NCBI RefSeq assembly: GCF_030150205.1
Contig: NZ_JASLGT010000001.1
Span: forward strand, 74,902-138,901
DNA from: Niabella sp.
GTDB taxonomy: Bacteria > Bacteroidota > Bacteroidia > Chitinophagales > Chitinophagaceae
Direction: 5' to 3'
DNA: 64,000 nucleotides
Shown here one piece after another: positions 27,318 to 36,775 of the stretch (its first letter is position 1; every line of letters begins with the position of its first letter). The notes beneath the pieces are model-generated. The model had not been told where the DNA came from. It did not search any database and worked only from the letters and a program-made list of their open reading frames with translations. The position numbers were made by a program, and so were the translations under genes.

Positions 27318-27947
27318 ATGCTGGAGATCAGATCTATTACCAAATGGTATAACCGTCAGTTGATCCTCAACATTCCTGCACTCCGGCTTCCCAAAGGCAT
27401 TTACTGGTTAAAAGGAGAAAACGGTTCCGGCAAAACCACTTTTTTAAAAATGACGGCAGCGCTGATTCCTTTTGAGGGAACCATTTCTGTCAGCGGCATT
27501 TCTCAAAAGACCGATCCCCTGCATTACCGCCAACGCATCAGCTGGGCGGAAGCAGAACCCCTGTACCCGGGATTTTTAACCGGTATGGAGCTCATCGCGC
27601 TTTACCGGCAGATCCGCAAATCATCTTCAGAAGAAACGGCCGCACTGGTGCGGCTGTTTGGCGCCGCTTCCTATATACATAACCAGGTAGCCACCTACTC
27701 GGCCGGTATGCTCAAAAAGCTTTCGTTGATCCTTGCATTTACCGGTGTTTCAAGACTGGACCTTCTGTTGCTGGATGAGCCCTTTATTACGCTGGATGCC
27801 CCGGCCTGTAACCAACTGGTACAATTACTGCTGGAGCAACAGCAGCAGGGTCGTTCGTTTATATTAAGCTCCCACCAGGATCCCGGTCCGGACCTGTTGC
27901 CCTTTTGCCAGGAGCTGATTGTTGAACATAAAACGATCCGTTATTGA
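27318..27947 (+). CDS. ABC transporter ATP-binding protein
   Basis: A 209-aa ATPase. Walker A is GENGSGKT (residues 33-40), the signature is degenerate (YSAGMLKKLSL, in place of LSGGQ), Walker B with catalytic Glu is LLLLDEPF, and the switch His is in SSHQD. It is short, as in CcmA-like and bacteriocin-type exporters. The stop overlaps the start of the membrane protein gene, so both are made together. Substrate is unknown. Confidence 0.9.
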   Translation: MLEIRSITKWYNRQLILNIPALRLPKGIYWLKGENGSGKTTFLKMTAALIPFEGTISVSGISQKTDPLHYRQRISWAEAEPLYPGFLTGMELIALYRQIRKSSSEETAALVRLFGAASYIHNQVATYSAGMLKKLSLILAFTGVSRLDLLLLDEPFITLDAPACNQLVQLLLEQQQQGRSFILSSHQDPGPDLLPFCQELIVEHKTIRY

Positions 27948-29065
27948 GCCCCTTTTTCCGCATATTTTACCAATCCTTTGTAAAACCTTTTTACAGGGAA
28001 AATGCGGGCACTTTTGTATTTGTGTTTACCATGTTCTTCTTTGTAGTGGGCACGGTAGATGGTGCAGGCCTCTTTAAATATCATTATGGACTGATCAAAG
28101 CACTATTAAGTATCCCAGCCTTCCTGGTAGCGGCACTGCTGCTCTGGGGGCTTTATGCGCGCAAATGTGCCGTGTTTATTATCCAGTTGCTGCAACAGCC
28201 GCCCTACCGGTTCTTTTCTGTATTCCGGAACCTGTCCCAGTGGCGTCAGTATGCACTTTTTGCCATTACGGATTTCATCCTGTTGCTGCCGCTGACCTTC
28301 TACCTGGTATTGGTCATCACAGAAGGGATTTACCTGCACCGACCGGGGCCAACAATGACGGTAGTTGCGTTGCTGACCGCCTGCTGCACCCTGCTTCCGG
28401 TATGGCATGTATACGTATTGAATCATCCCGAAAAAAATGTGTTCCTAACAACAGGTCTTAAAAACCCCGCGACCAATCCTTCCCTTTTTTATTCGGGTAT
28501 CCTCATCCGGTCGGCGCAGCAAACGCAAAAGCTTGCCTGGCTGGGCATTAAGTTGTATACCTGTGTGGTTTTGTACTTTACAACCGTTAACAACCAGCTG
28601 GGCCCGGATGATCTGCAACTCACCTTTCTGCTTTTTAGTTTTGGGATCCTGGCCAATGGTGTTTTTATTAACCGGCTCCGCAAATACGAGGATCAATACC
28701 TTTCTTTTTACAGGAGTCTTCCGCTGTCCGTTACAAAGCGGCTTATAACCTATGCCTTGTGTTGTTTTGTATTGGTAACTCCGGAGATCCTGCTGCTGTG
28801 CTTTCTTTCGCACCGGCACCTCAGTGCCTCTGCCGCCGTTTTTTTTGGATGTTATGCCTTTTCAACCGTCCTGTTGCTCCTCAGTATCAGTTTTGTAAAA
28901 CAGCTGACCTTTAAACACCTGGTAGCGGTGTTGTTGCTGCTGTTCTTTACCGGGTACTTTATCATGATGGCTACCGGCATTGGATGGATCAGCCTGGCAT
29001 TCTTTCCCGGTGCAGTGATCCTTTTTCTGACCCGGTATTATCGATCGGAAGCGATTGTGTCCTGA
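27944..29065 (+). CDS. ABC transporter membrane protein, polytopic, family not recognised
   Basis: A 373-aa very hydrophobic protein with about nine to ten transmembrane segments. It likely starts at TTG 27944, which overlaps the TGA stop of the ATPase gene (ATTGA); no ATG is available nearby. No named permease motif is visible; the pair resembles two-gene exporters of Bacteroidota that move lipids, peptides or antibiotics. Function is inferred only from gene coupling. Confidence 0.78.
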   Translation: MSPFFRIFYQSFVKPFYRENAGTFVFVFTMFFFVVGTVDGAGLFKYHYGLIKALLSIPAFLVAALLLWGLYARKCAVFIIQLLQQPPYRFFSVFRNLSQWRQYALFAITDFILLLPLTFYLVLVITEGIYLHRPGPTMTVVALLTACCTLLPVWHVYVLNHPEKNVFLTTGLKNPATNPSLFYSGILIRSAQQTQKLAWLGIKLYTCVVLYFTTVNNQLGPDDLQLTFLLFSFGILANGVFINRLRKYEDQYLSFYRSLPLSVTKRLITYALCCFVLVTPEILLLCFLSHRHLSASAAVFFGCYAFSTVLLLLSISFVKQLTFKHLVAVLLLLFFTGYFIMMATGIGWISLAFFPGAVILFLTRYYRSEAIVS

Positions 29066-29192
29066 GCAGATACCCGCGCTGCATTTTACGGCCCCTCCGG
29101 CGTACATTATTATTATCCCAGAACAGCCTGGCGCCGCTTGATGCTACTGCGGAGAGAACAGGTACATTTGAAAACCGATTTCAATGCAGCGG

Positions 29193-29720
29193 TTAATGGA
29201 CCAATACAATCTCGCTTATATAGGTGATTCCTTCTTCTGTGTAGATCTCTTTCATTTTAAGCCGGTTAGCTGAAAGCTCTACAATGGAATAGGTCGTTGC
29301 TTCCGCCCCCGTTCCAATAATAATACCGGCATTGTCATCGGTAAAAGTCCATTTATCTGTGGTGAGCTTAACATCCGGATCATTATCGCATAATGTTTTA
29401 GGATCCATAACCATATCCCCATTAGGCTTAAATATGGTTACATCATCTTTCTCACAGGTAGCCTGAGCGGCCTGAATCTTGCTTTCGTTTGCGTCATCAG
29501 ACTCTGCGGAACCAACCGGCCTAACGGTCCAGGCATCCAGTTTCCATTCACCTGCAGTCAGCAGTGTTGCCGAGGGTTTCTCCGTTCTGTTATCTGTAAC
29601 CGGTGTATCCTTCTTGCTGCAAGCCATCAATAACAGCGTCAGGAACAAAATCGTTGTAGAACGAAAAAAGCGTGCACAGTTACCGGCACGCCAAAGCAGC
29701 GTCGTTTGTAATTGTCTCAT
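29193..29720 (-). CDS. Lipocalin-like lipoprotein
   Basis: About 175 residues from the ATG at 29720 (an ATG at 29741 is also in frame). A hydrophobic stretch with lipobox LLLMACSKK marks a lipoprotein. The mature part (ATLLTAGEWKLDAWTV, VTIFKPNGDMVMD, KWTFTDDNAGIIIG, YSIVELSANRLKMKE) has the strand pattern of the lipocalin-like domain common in Bacteroidota lipoproteins. It is not linked to neighbouring genes. The long N-terminal region before the hydrophobic stretch makes the start uncertain. Confidence 0.72.
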   Translation of the reverse strand: MRQLQTTLLWRAGNCARFFRSTTILFLTLLLMACSKKDTPVTDNRTEKPSATLLTAGEWKLDAWTVRPVGSAESDDANESKIQAAQATCEKDDVTIFKPNGDMVMDPKTLCDNDPDVKLTTDKWTFTDDNAGIIIGTGAEATTYSIVELSANRLKMKEIYTEEGITYISEIVLVH

Positions 29721-29741
29721 AATAAACCCATTGGGCGTCAA

Positions 29742-30148
29742 TAATACAGTGTGGTTGCTAATGTAAAAGTAGTATGGGGTTATGCGCTTGTCAATACCTA
29801 CAAGTAGTATTTTTTAAAATCGCAGTTAAGTGTTAGCTTTGATTGGTAGAAAAAGTCGCATGTTTACGTGTATCAATGACCACAAGCCCGAAACCAGGAT
29901 CAGGATTTATGCCCGGTCCAATATTCTAAAAAAGCACGGACGCACTTTCAATAATGACGGCGTTTCCGTTACCAGAAATTATGTGCAATTTCCTGTTGTT
30001 GTGCCCAGGAATTCAAAGATGGTTCAAAAGCCGGTAACGTCCCCTCTTAGGCCGCCGGTGGCAAAAAAGGTTTGTATAAAAGTTTCTCCAACCAGAGCCG
30101 TTCCGTCCCTGATCAGCCTCCATTATTCAGAAAACTAGTTTAGCAGCA
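29742..30148. other. Intergenic region upstream of the response regulator
   Basis: About 400 bases. TAGCTTTG at 29834-29841 matches the -7 consensus but lacks a good -33 box. An open frame from GTG 29830 to 30138 has poor codon use and no recognisable motif, so it is not called. The long leader could carry regulation, but nothing definite is visible. Confidence 0.3.
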
Positions 30149-30823
30149 ATGACTACAGACCGTATTTACAGTTATGTGATCATAGAAGACAATCCGGTAA
30201 TGCAAAAAGGATTGGCTTATATTTTAAGACGCTTCGAGAACCTGGTCTTAAAAGGACAATATTATAATATTGAAAGTGCCCGGGAACCTTTAACTAAAAT
30301 TCAGCCGGACCTGATTTTACTGGATATTATTTTAACTGGCCTGAACGGGGATAAAGGATGTGCCCAGCTGAAAAAAGACCTGTTTAAAACGCCTAAAATC
30401 ATCGCTTATACGAATGCTTCTTTTAACAAAAAAGAGCTGATCAAACTGGGTTTCGATGGTTATGTACATAAGAACGAACCGGTTGATACGCTTATATCGG
30501 TGATCCGCGACGTGCTTGAAGGCTCATACAATTTCCAGGCGTCTAAAGAAACGGAGGCTACCAAAGAGCATTATGCGTATAATGAATCGAAGGCACCGCG
30601 GGAATTCCAGATCATGGCAATGGCCGTTATGGGGAAAACCAATAAAGAAATCGGGGACCAGCTGCATATCAGTATTGAAACGGTTAAAAAAAGTCGCCAG
30701 AATTTTAAAACCAAAGCAAACCTCCGCGATAAAAGTATGTATGGGATCCGCGAATACCTGGAGAAAGAACATGGATACCGTTTCGGCGAAAATGGTTTTG
30801 TTAAATCGGATAAAAATGATTAG
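30149..30823 (+). CDS. Response regulator, REC plus LuxR-type HTH (NarL/FixJ family)
   Basis: A 224-aa protein. The receiver domain (residues 5-130) has acidic pair E13/D14, phospho-acceptor D59 in LILLDIILTGLNG, a Thr/Asn switch and Lys near KNEP. The LuxR-type helix-turn-helix (about 148-205) reads REFQIMAMAVMGKTNKEIGDQLHISIETVKKS. It should bind DNA as a dimer when phosphorylated. No histidine kinase gene lies nearby, so it is an orphan regulator here. Target genes are unknown. Confidence 0.9.
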   Translation: MTTDRIYSYVIIEDNPVMQKGLAYILRRFENLVLKGQYYNIESAREPLTKIQPDLILLDIILTGLNGDKGCAQLKKDLFKTPKIIAYTNASFNKKELIKLGFDGYVHKNEPVDTLISVIRDVLEGSYNFQASKETEATKEHYAYNESKAPREFQIMAMAVMGKTNKEIGDQLHISIETVKKSRQNFKTKANLRDKSMYGIREYLEKEHGYRFGENGFVKSDKND

Positions 30824-30903
30824 ACCAGCGTCTTGCAGTGGTCCGGCGAAGCCTGTTTCCGCCCGTTACCTGGGTACATTGCTTTTAAAATACAAGGATA
30901 GCT

Positions 30904-32208
30904 TCAATCATTCTGCAGGCGATCACCTTCCAACACCGCTTCAATAGCCGTTGCCTTTAACAGGCATTCTTCCCATTCCAGTTCCGGATTGCTGTAAATG
31001 GTGATGCCGGACCCTACTTTATAGGAAAGATAATGCGATTGAGCATTGTACATTACACTACGGATCACCACATTGAAATCAAAATCACCGCCGGGCTGTA
31101 TATACCCCAATGCACCGGAGAAAATACCCCGGGCATTTTTTTCATAACGGTCGATGAGTTGCATTACCCGCACTTTGGGCGCACCGGTCATGGATCCCAT
31201 AGGAAAAGTGGCCTTTAAGATATCGGTCATTGTAACCGGTTCGTCCAGGAGCCCCGAAACCGTTGAGATCATCTGGTGCACCTGTGCAAAAGAGTAAATT
31301 CCAAACAGCTCATCTACCTGCACCGATCCTTCGCTACAGATCCGCGACAGATCATTCCGTACCAGGTCTACCACCATTACATTCTCTGCCCGGTCCTTAT
31401 TGCTCGCGGCCAGTTGTTGTTGTTCTGCATACAAACTTGCGGCATCTGTTCCGCTTCGCGAAAGGGTTCCTTTTATGGGCTGACTGATCAACCGGCGGCC
31501 CGTTCTTTTTAAAAACCGTTCGGGGCTGGCGCAGATCAGCCATTGGTCATTGAGCCGGTAAAGTGCAGCAAAGGGATTCGGCGAGCGGGTGGTCAGCTGC
31601 CGGTACACATCAAACGGATCCATGCTTGCCGCTTCCGAAAAAAATTCTACACAATAGTTAATTTCATAGCAATCGCCCCGGTGGATATGGGCCTGTAATT
31701 GCCGGATGGTTTCCAGATACGCTTCTTTAGTAACCCGGCAGCGAACAGGTTGCTGCAGCTGCAGGGCCTCCGGACGAACCTCCGGTTCCCGGAGTATTGC
31801 TGTATAAAGTTCCCGGGGATTTTCTCCTTCAATATAAAGCCGGCCTTCTTTTGCATAGAAGACCCATTCCGGCTCAAAGAAAAAGCCCATTGGGAATCCC
31901 GTCGTATCGATCTGTCCGGAATTGCTCATTCCCGCACCGGTCTGCAGCTCATAGTTCCAATGCCCCATCAGCCAGCTATCTTTTTCTGCCGAAAAATCTT
32001 CAAAAGTATAAAGGCCCTCCTTGCCTTCAAGCACCACCTTACGCCGGATACCGGCGCCTGCTAAAAATTCAAATTGCCCCTCCGGAAAATTACAGGAGTC
32101 CAGAAAACAAAAGGTGTTAAACCGTCTTAACCAGTTTAACACCTTTGTCTTTATCAAGACTGCGTCATTTAACGGAAAACCTTGGCTTACTGTTGGTTCA
32201 CTATCCAA
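30904..32208 (-). CDS. pabB: Aminodeoxychorismate synthase component I
   Basis: A 434-aa chorismate-binding enzyme. The PIKGT motif with the active-site Lys distinguishes PabB from anthranilate synthase TrpE. Conserved parts also include LICASPERFL, VMVVDLVRNDLSR, FPMGSMTGAPKVRVM, GIFSGALGYI and AIEAVL. It converts chorismate to 4-amino-4-deoxychorismate for folate synthesis, with a PabA glutaminase that is not in this window. It is followed convergently by the response regulator gene and sits 32 bases after the acidic protein gene on the same strand. Confidence 0.9.
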   Translation of the reverse strand: MDSEPTVSQGFPLNDAVLIKTKVLNWLRRFNTFCFLDSCNFPEGQFEFLAGAGIRRKVVLEGKEGLYTFEDFSAEKDSWLMGHWNYELQTGAGMSNSGQIDTTGFPMGFFFEPEWVFYAKEGRLYIEGENPRELYTAILREPEVRPEALQLQQPVRCRVTKEAYLETIRQLQAHIHRGDCYEINYCVEFFSEAASMDPFDVYRQLTTRSPNPFAALYRLNDQWLICASPERFLKRTGRRLISQPIKGTLSRSGTDAASLYAEQQQLAASNKDRAENVMVVDLVRNDLSRICSEGSVQVDELFGIYSFAQVHQMISTVSGLLDEPVTMTDILKATFPMGSMTGAPKVRVMQLIDRYEKNARGIFSGALGYIQPGGDFDFNVVIRSVMYNAQSHYLSYKVGSGITIYSNPELEWEECLLKATAIEAVLEGDRLQND

Positions 32209-32240
32209 TGTCTCTTATTAAAAACGGTCCTTTTTGATTT

Positions 32241-32672
32241 CTATCTAAAATCATCGTCGTCATCAAAATCATCATCGTTGTTACCGAACAGGTCATCAAA
32301 TTCCTCATCCGGTTTAAACTCATCTTCGTCTTCGTCGTATGATTTCTTTCCTTTGCCAGTGCCGGCACCGCCTGATTTTGATTTCGATTTCGGGATGTCA
32401 AATTCTTCAAAATCTTTATCCCAGTCTTCGTCTTCTTCTACTTTATCCCACTCGTCATCATCTTCATCAAAGTCTTCCTCATCATCGTCTTCACTCTGTG
32501 AAGCCTTTCCTTTTTTCCCTTTCGCAGGCGCTTCGTCTTCATTATCATAAAGATCGTCCTCTTCGTCCTGTTCCTCCTCTTTTTTCTTCGATTTGGAGGA
32601 TGCTTTTTCCACAGGTGCGTTTCCTGTATTTGTCTTCTTGTCTGTTTCTGCTGACTTATTTGATTTTGCCAT
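32241..32672 (-). CDS. Highly acidic, disordered protein
   Basis: A 143-aa protein, starting MAKSNKSAETDKK, of extreme composition: Asp/Glu runs (EEEQDEEDDLYDNEDE, SEDDDEEDFDEDDDEW, DDDFDDDDDFR) alternating with Lys/Ser/Gly-rich patches. It is predicted to be intrinsically disordered and cytosolic. A WDK/WDKDFEEFD segment near residues 80-90 and a D/F-rich tail (DEEFDDLFG) are the only non-uniform parts. It lies between purA and pabB, on the same strand as both. I recognise no family; comparable tails occur in histone-like chaperones and in RNA-polymerase delta. Real-gene status is supported by codon use and a clean start. Confidence 0.7.
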   Translation of the reverse strand: MAKSNKSAETDKKTNTGNAPVEKASSKSKKKEEEQDEEDDLYDNEDEAPAKGKKGKASQSEDDDEEDFDEDDDEWDKVEEDEDWDKDFEEFDIPKSKSKSGGAGTGKGKKSYDEDEDEFKPDEEFDDLFGNNDDDFDDDDDFR

Positions 32673-32757
32673 AACCTAATAAAATCTGGTAAATGAAAGT
32701 GTAAATTTTAATCGAAGTTTTTAATTCTCCAAATTTTTTAAACTGATTTTTTTTGAA

Positions 32758-34020
32758 TTAAATTTTGATCAGTTGCTCCCGTTCGGGCCCGTTGGAAATG
32801 TATTTTACAGGTACCCCCAGATAGGTGTCTATAAAGCGGATATAGCGCTGCATTTTTTCCGGCAGCGTTTCATAAGAAGCTGCCTGGGAAATATCCGTAT
32901 GCCAGCCGTCAAATGCTTCAAATACGGGCTGATAAGGCGCCAGATCCAACCGCAGGGGTACTTCCTGGATCTCTTTTCCTTCCAGGGAATACGCACTGCA
33001 AACCTCCAGTTTTTCAAAATGATCCAGCACATCGGCCTTGGTCATTACCAGTTGGGTAACGCCGTTGATCATACAGGCAAAATTCAGGGCCACCAGGTCG
33101 ATCCAGCCGCAGCGCCGCGGACGACCGGTAACGGCTCCGTATTCCTTGCCTATATCCCGCAGGCGCTGGCCATCTTCATTATCCAGTTCTGAAGGGAAGG
33201 GGCCGCTTCCCACGCGCGTACAGTACGCTTTGGTAATACCGATCACTTCTTTAATATGTTGCGGGGCCACGCCCAGTCCGCTACATACACCGGCAGAAAT
33301 GGTATTGGAAGAGGTTACAAACGGGAAGGTGCCAAAATCCACATCCAGCATGCTACCCTGGGCGCCTTCTGCCAGTACTTTTTTACCCTCTTTCAGCAGT
33401 TTGTTGATAAAGTATTCTCCGTTAACAATATTCAGTGTTTTCAGGAACTCGATGGCGTTAAAGAAATCGGCTTCATCCTGGCTGATATCTTCATCAAACC
33501 CGTAAGAGTTCAGGATCACATAATGTTTTTCCTTTAACGCTTCGTACATGTTCTTAAAGTCAGGGTTCAGGATATCTCCTACCCGCAGCGCATTCCGGCC
33601 GGTTTTGTCCATATAAGCAGGACTGATCCCTTTTAACGTAGATCCGATTTTGCTATTGCCCTTCGCCAGCTCCGATGCTTTATCCAGCGCCCGGTGGGTA
33701 GGAATGATGAGGTTGGTCCGTTCAGCTACATAAAGATTTTTCTTCAGGTCTCCCTCGAACTTGGTCAGCTGTTCGCACTCTTTTTCCAAAGAGATGGGGT
33801 CCAGCACTACCCCGTTTCCGATGAGGTTGATCTTTCCTTCGTTGAAAATTCCCGAAGGGATCTGGCGCAGCACCAGTTTTTCTCCGTTCCGGTAAAGGGT
33901 ATGCCCTGCGTTGGGGCCTCCCTGAAAACGTGCTACCACGTCATAGTCTTTTGCAAAAAAGTCTACAATCTTGCCTTTGCCTTCGTCGCCCCATTGCAGA
34001 CCCAGAATAACATCTATCAT
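32758..34020 (-). CDS. purA: Adenylosuccinate synthetase
   Basis: A 420-aa enzyme with GLQWGDEGKGKIVD and FQGGPNAGHT at the N-terminus (GTP and IMP sites), SSNTISAGVCSGLG, TRVGSGPFPSE, GAVTGRPRRCGW and the C-terminal VKYISNGPERE. It makes adenylosuccinate from IMP and Asp with GTP hydrolysis. Length and motifs are normal. A -7-like word TATTTTTG (minus strand, 34064-34057) lies 37 bases before the start, though the -33 box is unclear. Confidence 0.97.
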   Translation of the reverse strand: MIDVILGLQWGDEGKGKIVDFFAKDYDVVARFQGGPNAGHTLYRNGEKLVLRQIPSGIFNEGKINLIGNGVVLDPISLEKECEQLTKFEGDLKKNLYVAERTNLIIPTHRALDKASELAKGNSKIGSTLKGISPAYMDKTGRNALRVGDILNPDFKNMYEALKEKHYVILNSYGFDEDISQDEADFFNAIEFLKTLNIVNGEYFINKLLKEGKKVLAEGAQGSMLDVDFGTFPFVTSSNTISAGVCSGLGVAPQHIKEVIGITKAYCTRVGSGPFPSELDNEDGQRLRDIGKEYGAVTGRPRRCGWIDLVALNFACMINGVTQLVMTKADVLDHFEKLEVCSAYSLEGKEIQEVPLRLDLAPYQPVFEAFDGWHTDISQAASYETLPEKMQRYIRFIDTYLGVPVKYISNGPEREQLIKI

Positions 34021-34214
34021 TATGAACTTTTTATAAACTGATCTTTAATAAAGCTACAAAAATAGAGGTTTGGAAGCGAAACCCTTGCAGGGAGTAAAAA
34101 ATATTGAATGTAAAAAAATTAAATGCAAAAGATGGTTGCTGTTCCTGCTCAGAATTTGAAAATTTGAAAATTTAGAGATGTGGAAATGAGCTCCCTCGAA
34201 AGTCCATTAAGCAT

Positions 34215-34237
34215 AAAAACGTCCCGAAGCTTCGGGG
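34215..34237 (-). terminator. Putative terminator of the rel/spoT gene
   Basis: A perfect 14-base palindrome cccgaagcttcggg (34223-34236) is followed on the minus strand by a T-rich tail (acgttttta). It lies 44 bases beyond the stop of the Rel/SpoT gene. The loop is tight, so pairing would be imperfect. Confidence 0.5.
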
Positions 34238-34279
34238 AAACTGGAACTTTAAACGTTAAATCTCAAACCAGGAACTTCC

Positions 34280-36532
34280 TCACTTCGCCGGTAAATCCTC
34301 CGTATCATACCGCTCCACCGACTCGATCCCGTTGAGATCTTTCAGCCGGTTTACCAGCTCATCCAGTTCCTCCTTATCATGCACGTATACTTTGATATTC
34401 CCTTCAAATAATCCTTCCGAGGCTTCGATGGTCAGTGCCGCAATATTTATTTTCAATTCGGCAGAGATCAGGCCCGTGATCTTACTCACCACGCCCACAT
34501 CATCCATTCCAATGATACGTACACCCGTTAGGAACGAGATCTCTTTATTCTTAGCCCACTTGGTTTTTACGATACGGTGGCCGTAATTAGCCAGCAGTTT
34601 GGGCGCATTGGGACAATTGGTGCGGTGGATGGCCAGCCCCTTCCCGGTTGTAATGAAACCAAATACATCATCGCCCGGTATCGGCTTGCAGCAATTGGCC
34701 AGGTGGTACATGATCTTATCACTGCTTTCCCCAAAAATGATCAGCTCCGTATCCTGTTTATTACTGCTCTGCGCCGGTGTATGACTTTCAATTTTATGTT
34801 CCTGTACGATCTTAACCGGCCGCGGGTATTCGATCCGGTCGCCGATAACTTTAAATTCCTTCAGCTCCCTGAGATCGATGTTTTTGATCGCTACCTGGTA
34901 AAACAGTTCCAGGTTCGAATGCAACTTATAAAATTGTACCAGTTCGTCCAGGTTGGCCTGCTGCATAGAAACGCCCATACCTTCCAGCTTACGCTGAATG
35001 GTATAACGCCCTTCATCGGCTACTTTTTTCTTTTCCTCCTTCAGCGCCTCTTTTACCTTGGCCTTGGCCTTGGCGGTGATCACAAACGAAAGCCAGTCTT
35101 CCGAAGGCGTTTGCTTGTTGCTGGTAATAATCTCTACCTGGTCACCACTGCGCAGTTTATAGCTGATGGGCACCAGTTTGTGGTTTACTTTTGCCCCGAT
35201 GGTTTTAGCACCAATTGCCGTGTGGATGGCAAACGCAAAATCCAGTGCGGTACTGCCCACCGGCAACATTTTAATATCGCCCTTGGGAGTATAGATATAG
35301 ATCTCTTCCGTGAGGAAGCTCATTTTAAAATCCTGCAGGAAATCCACGCTGTCTGCGTCCTGGTTATACAATACCTCCCTGATCTGCTGAAACCATTTAT
35401 CAAAACGGTTTTCATTGGCACTGCCCTCTTTGTATTTCCAGTGCGCGGCCAGCCCTTTTTCGGCAATTTCGTTCATTCGCTTTGTCCGGATCTGCACTTC
35501 CACCCATTTCCCCCGGGGGCCCATTACGGTGGTATGCAATGCTTCATACCCGTTGGATTTGGGATTGCTCACCCAGTCGCGCAGGCGCTCTATAGACGGT
35601 GTATATTCATCTGTGATCAGGGAATACACTTTCCAGCAGTCTTCTTTTTCGCGCTCGGGCGGTGAATTGAGGATGATGCGAATGGCAAAGAGATCGTATA
35701 CCTCTTCAAAGGTTACGCCCTTCTTTTTCATCTTATTCCAGATCGAATGGATGTTTTTCGGACGACCATAGATCTCGAAGTTGAAGGCATTCTTTTCCAG
35801 CTTCTCCTTGATGGGCTTGATGAATTCATTGATATAGCGGGTGCGGTCGCGTTTTGTTTCCGCCAGCTTTTTTGCAATTTCTTTATAGGTATCCGGCTCC
35901 AGGTATTTCATGGCCAGGTCTTCCAGTTCGGTTTTGATGCTGTACAGTCCCATACGGTGCGCCAGCGGTGCGAAGATGTAAACCGTTTCAGAAGCAATTT
36001 TCAACTGTTTTTCCCGCTTCATACTGTCCAGCGTTCGCATATTGTTCAGGCGGTCGGCCAGTTTAATCAGGATTACCCGCGGATCGTCGGTAAGGGTGAG
36101 CAGGATCTTTTTAAAATTCTCTGCCTGCTGGGATGCGGAAGAATCGATTACATTGGAGATCTTTGTAAGTCCGTCCACGATCCTTGAAATTTCCGATCCA
36201 AATTCCCGTTCAATATCCTGCAGGGTTATATCCGTATCTTCTACGGTATCATGCAGGAGCGCACATACGGTAGAACGTACGCCCAGGCCAATTTCCTCAA
36301 TGCATATTTTGGCTACGGCAATCGGATGCAGGATATAGGGTTCCCCGCTTTTCCGCCGCATGCTGCTATGCGCATCTGCCGCCATTTCAAAAGCCCTGCG
36401 GAGAATGTCTTTGTCGCCCGGCTTGATCTTATCTTTCAGCGCGCGCAACAGCGACCGGTATTCCCTTAAAATCAGCTTTTTTTCCTGCTCCTCGTTAAGA
36501 CTATATTTGGGTTTTTGCTCTACAGTTTTCAT
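34280..36532 (-). CDS. Bifunctional (p)ppGpp synthetase/hydrolase (Rel/SpoT)
   Basis: A 750-aa long RSH protein. Domains in order: HD hydrolase with ALLHDTVEDTD (about residues 85-100) and DRLNNMRTLDS; synthetase with YGRPKNIHSIWNKM and YEALHTTVMGP, EVQIRT (about 250-385); TGS domain with YIYTPKGDIKMLPVGSTALDFAFAIHT (about 405-470); and a C-terminal ACT domain (about 675-745). Both catalytic centres look intact, so it should make and break the alarmone. It acts at the ribosome in the stringent response. It is monocistronic and divergent from the DUF6934-like gene. Confidence 0.95.
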   Translation of the reverse strand: MKTVEQKPKYSLNEEQEKKLILREYRSLLRALKDKIKPGDKDILRRAFEMAADAHSSMRRKSGEPYILHPIAVAKICIEEIGLGVRSTVCALLHDTVEDTDITLQDIEREFGSEISRIVDGLTKISNVIDSSASQQAENFKKILLTLTDDPRVILIKLADRLNNMRTLDSMKREKQLKIASETVYIFAPLAHRMGLYSIKTELEDLAMKYLEPDTYKEIAKKLAETKRDRTRYINEFIKPIKEKLEKNAFNFEIYGRPKNIHSIWNKMKKKGVTFEEVYDLFAIRIILNSPPEREKEDCWKVYSLITDEYTPSIERLRDWVSNPKSNGYEALHTTVMGPRGKWVEVQIRTKRMNEIAEKGLAAHWKYKEGSANENRFDKWFQQIREVLYNQDADSVDFLQDFKMSFLTEEIYIYTPKGDIKMLPVGSTALDFAFAIHTAIGAKTIGAKVNHKLVPISYKLRSGDQVEIITSNKQTPSEDWLSFVITAKAKAKVKEALKEEKKKVADEGRYTIQRKLEGMGVSMQQANLDELVQFYKLHSNLELFYQVAIKNIDLRELKEFKVIGDRIEYPRPVKIVQEHKIESHTPAQSSNKQDTELIIFGESSDKIMYHLANCCKPIPGDDVFGFITTGKGLAIHRTNCPNAPKLLANYGHRIVKTKWAKNKEISFLTGVRIIGMDDVGVVSKITGLISAELKINIAALTIEASEGLFEGNIKVYVHDKEELDELVNRLKDLNGIESVERYDTEDLPAK

Positions 36533-36775
36533 GCAATAATGGACACACTCCTCTTCCTTTTATTTCTTTGATAACGATTCAATCCTCCGGTTAAAATTAC
36601 AGAAATTCTGCTGCGCAGCATCATATCGGCATAAACAACAGAAATCAGGGTGTACCATATGCACAGGACCTGGCCTATTTAAACAGCCCTTAACGACACA
36701 CCCGGATTATATTATTTTTTTATTCGATTTATCAGTAACTTACATTGTATTCGCTAACCGCTGAATGAGATAACA

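Noticed and set aside
29830..30138. Open frame of 102 codons upstream of the response regulator
   Set aside because: It begins at GTG, has no family motif, and its amino-acid use is basic and irregular; the promoter-like word lies inside it.
34577..35665. 362-codon frame on the plus strand inside the Rel/SpoT gene
   Set aside because: It overlaps a fully conserved RSH protein on the other strand and shows no domain.
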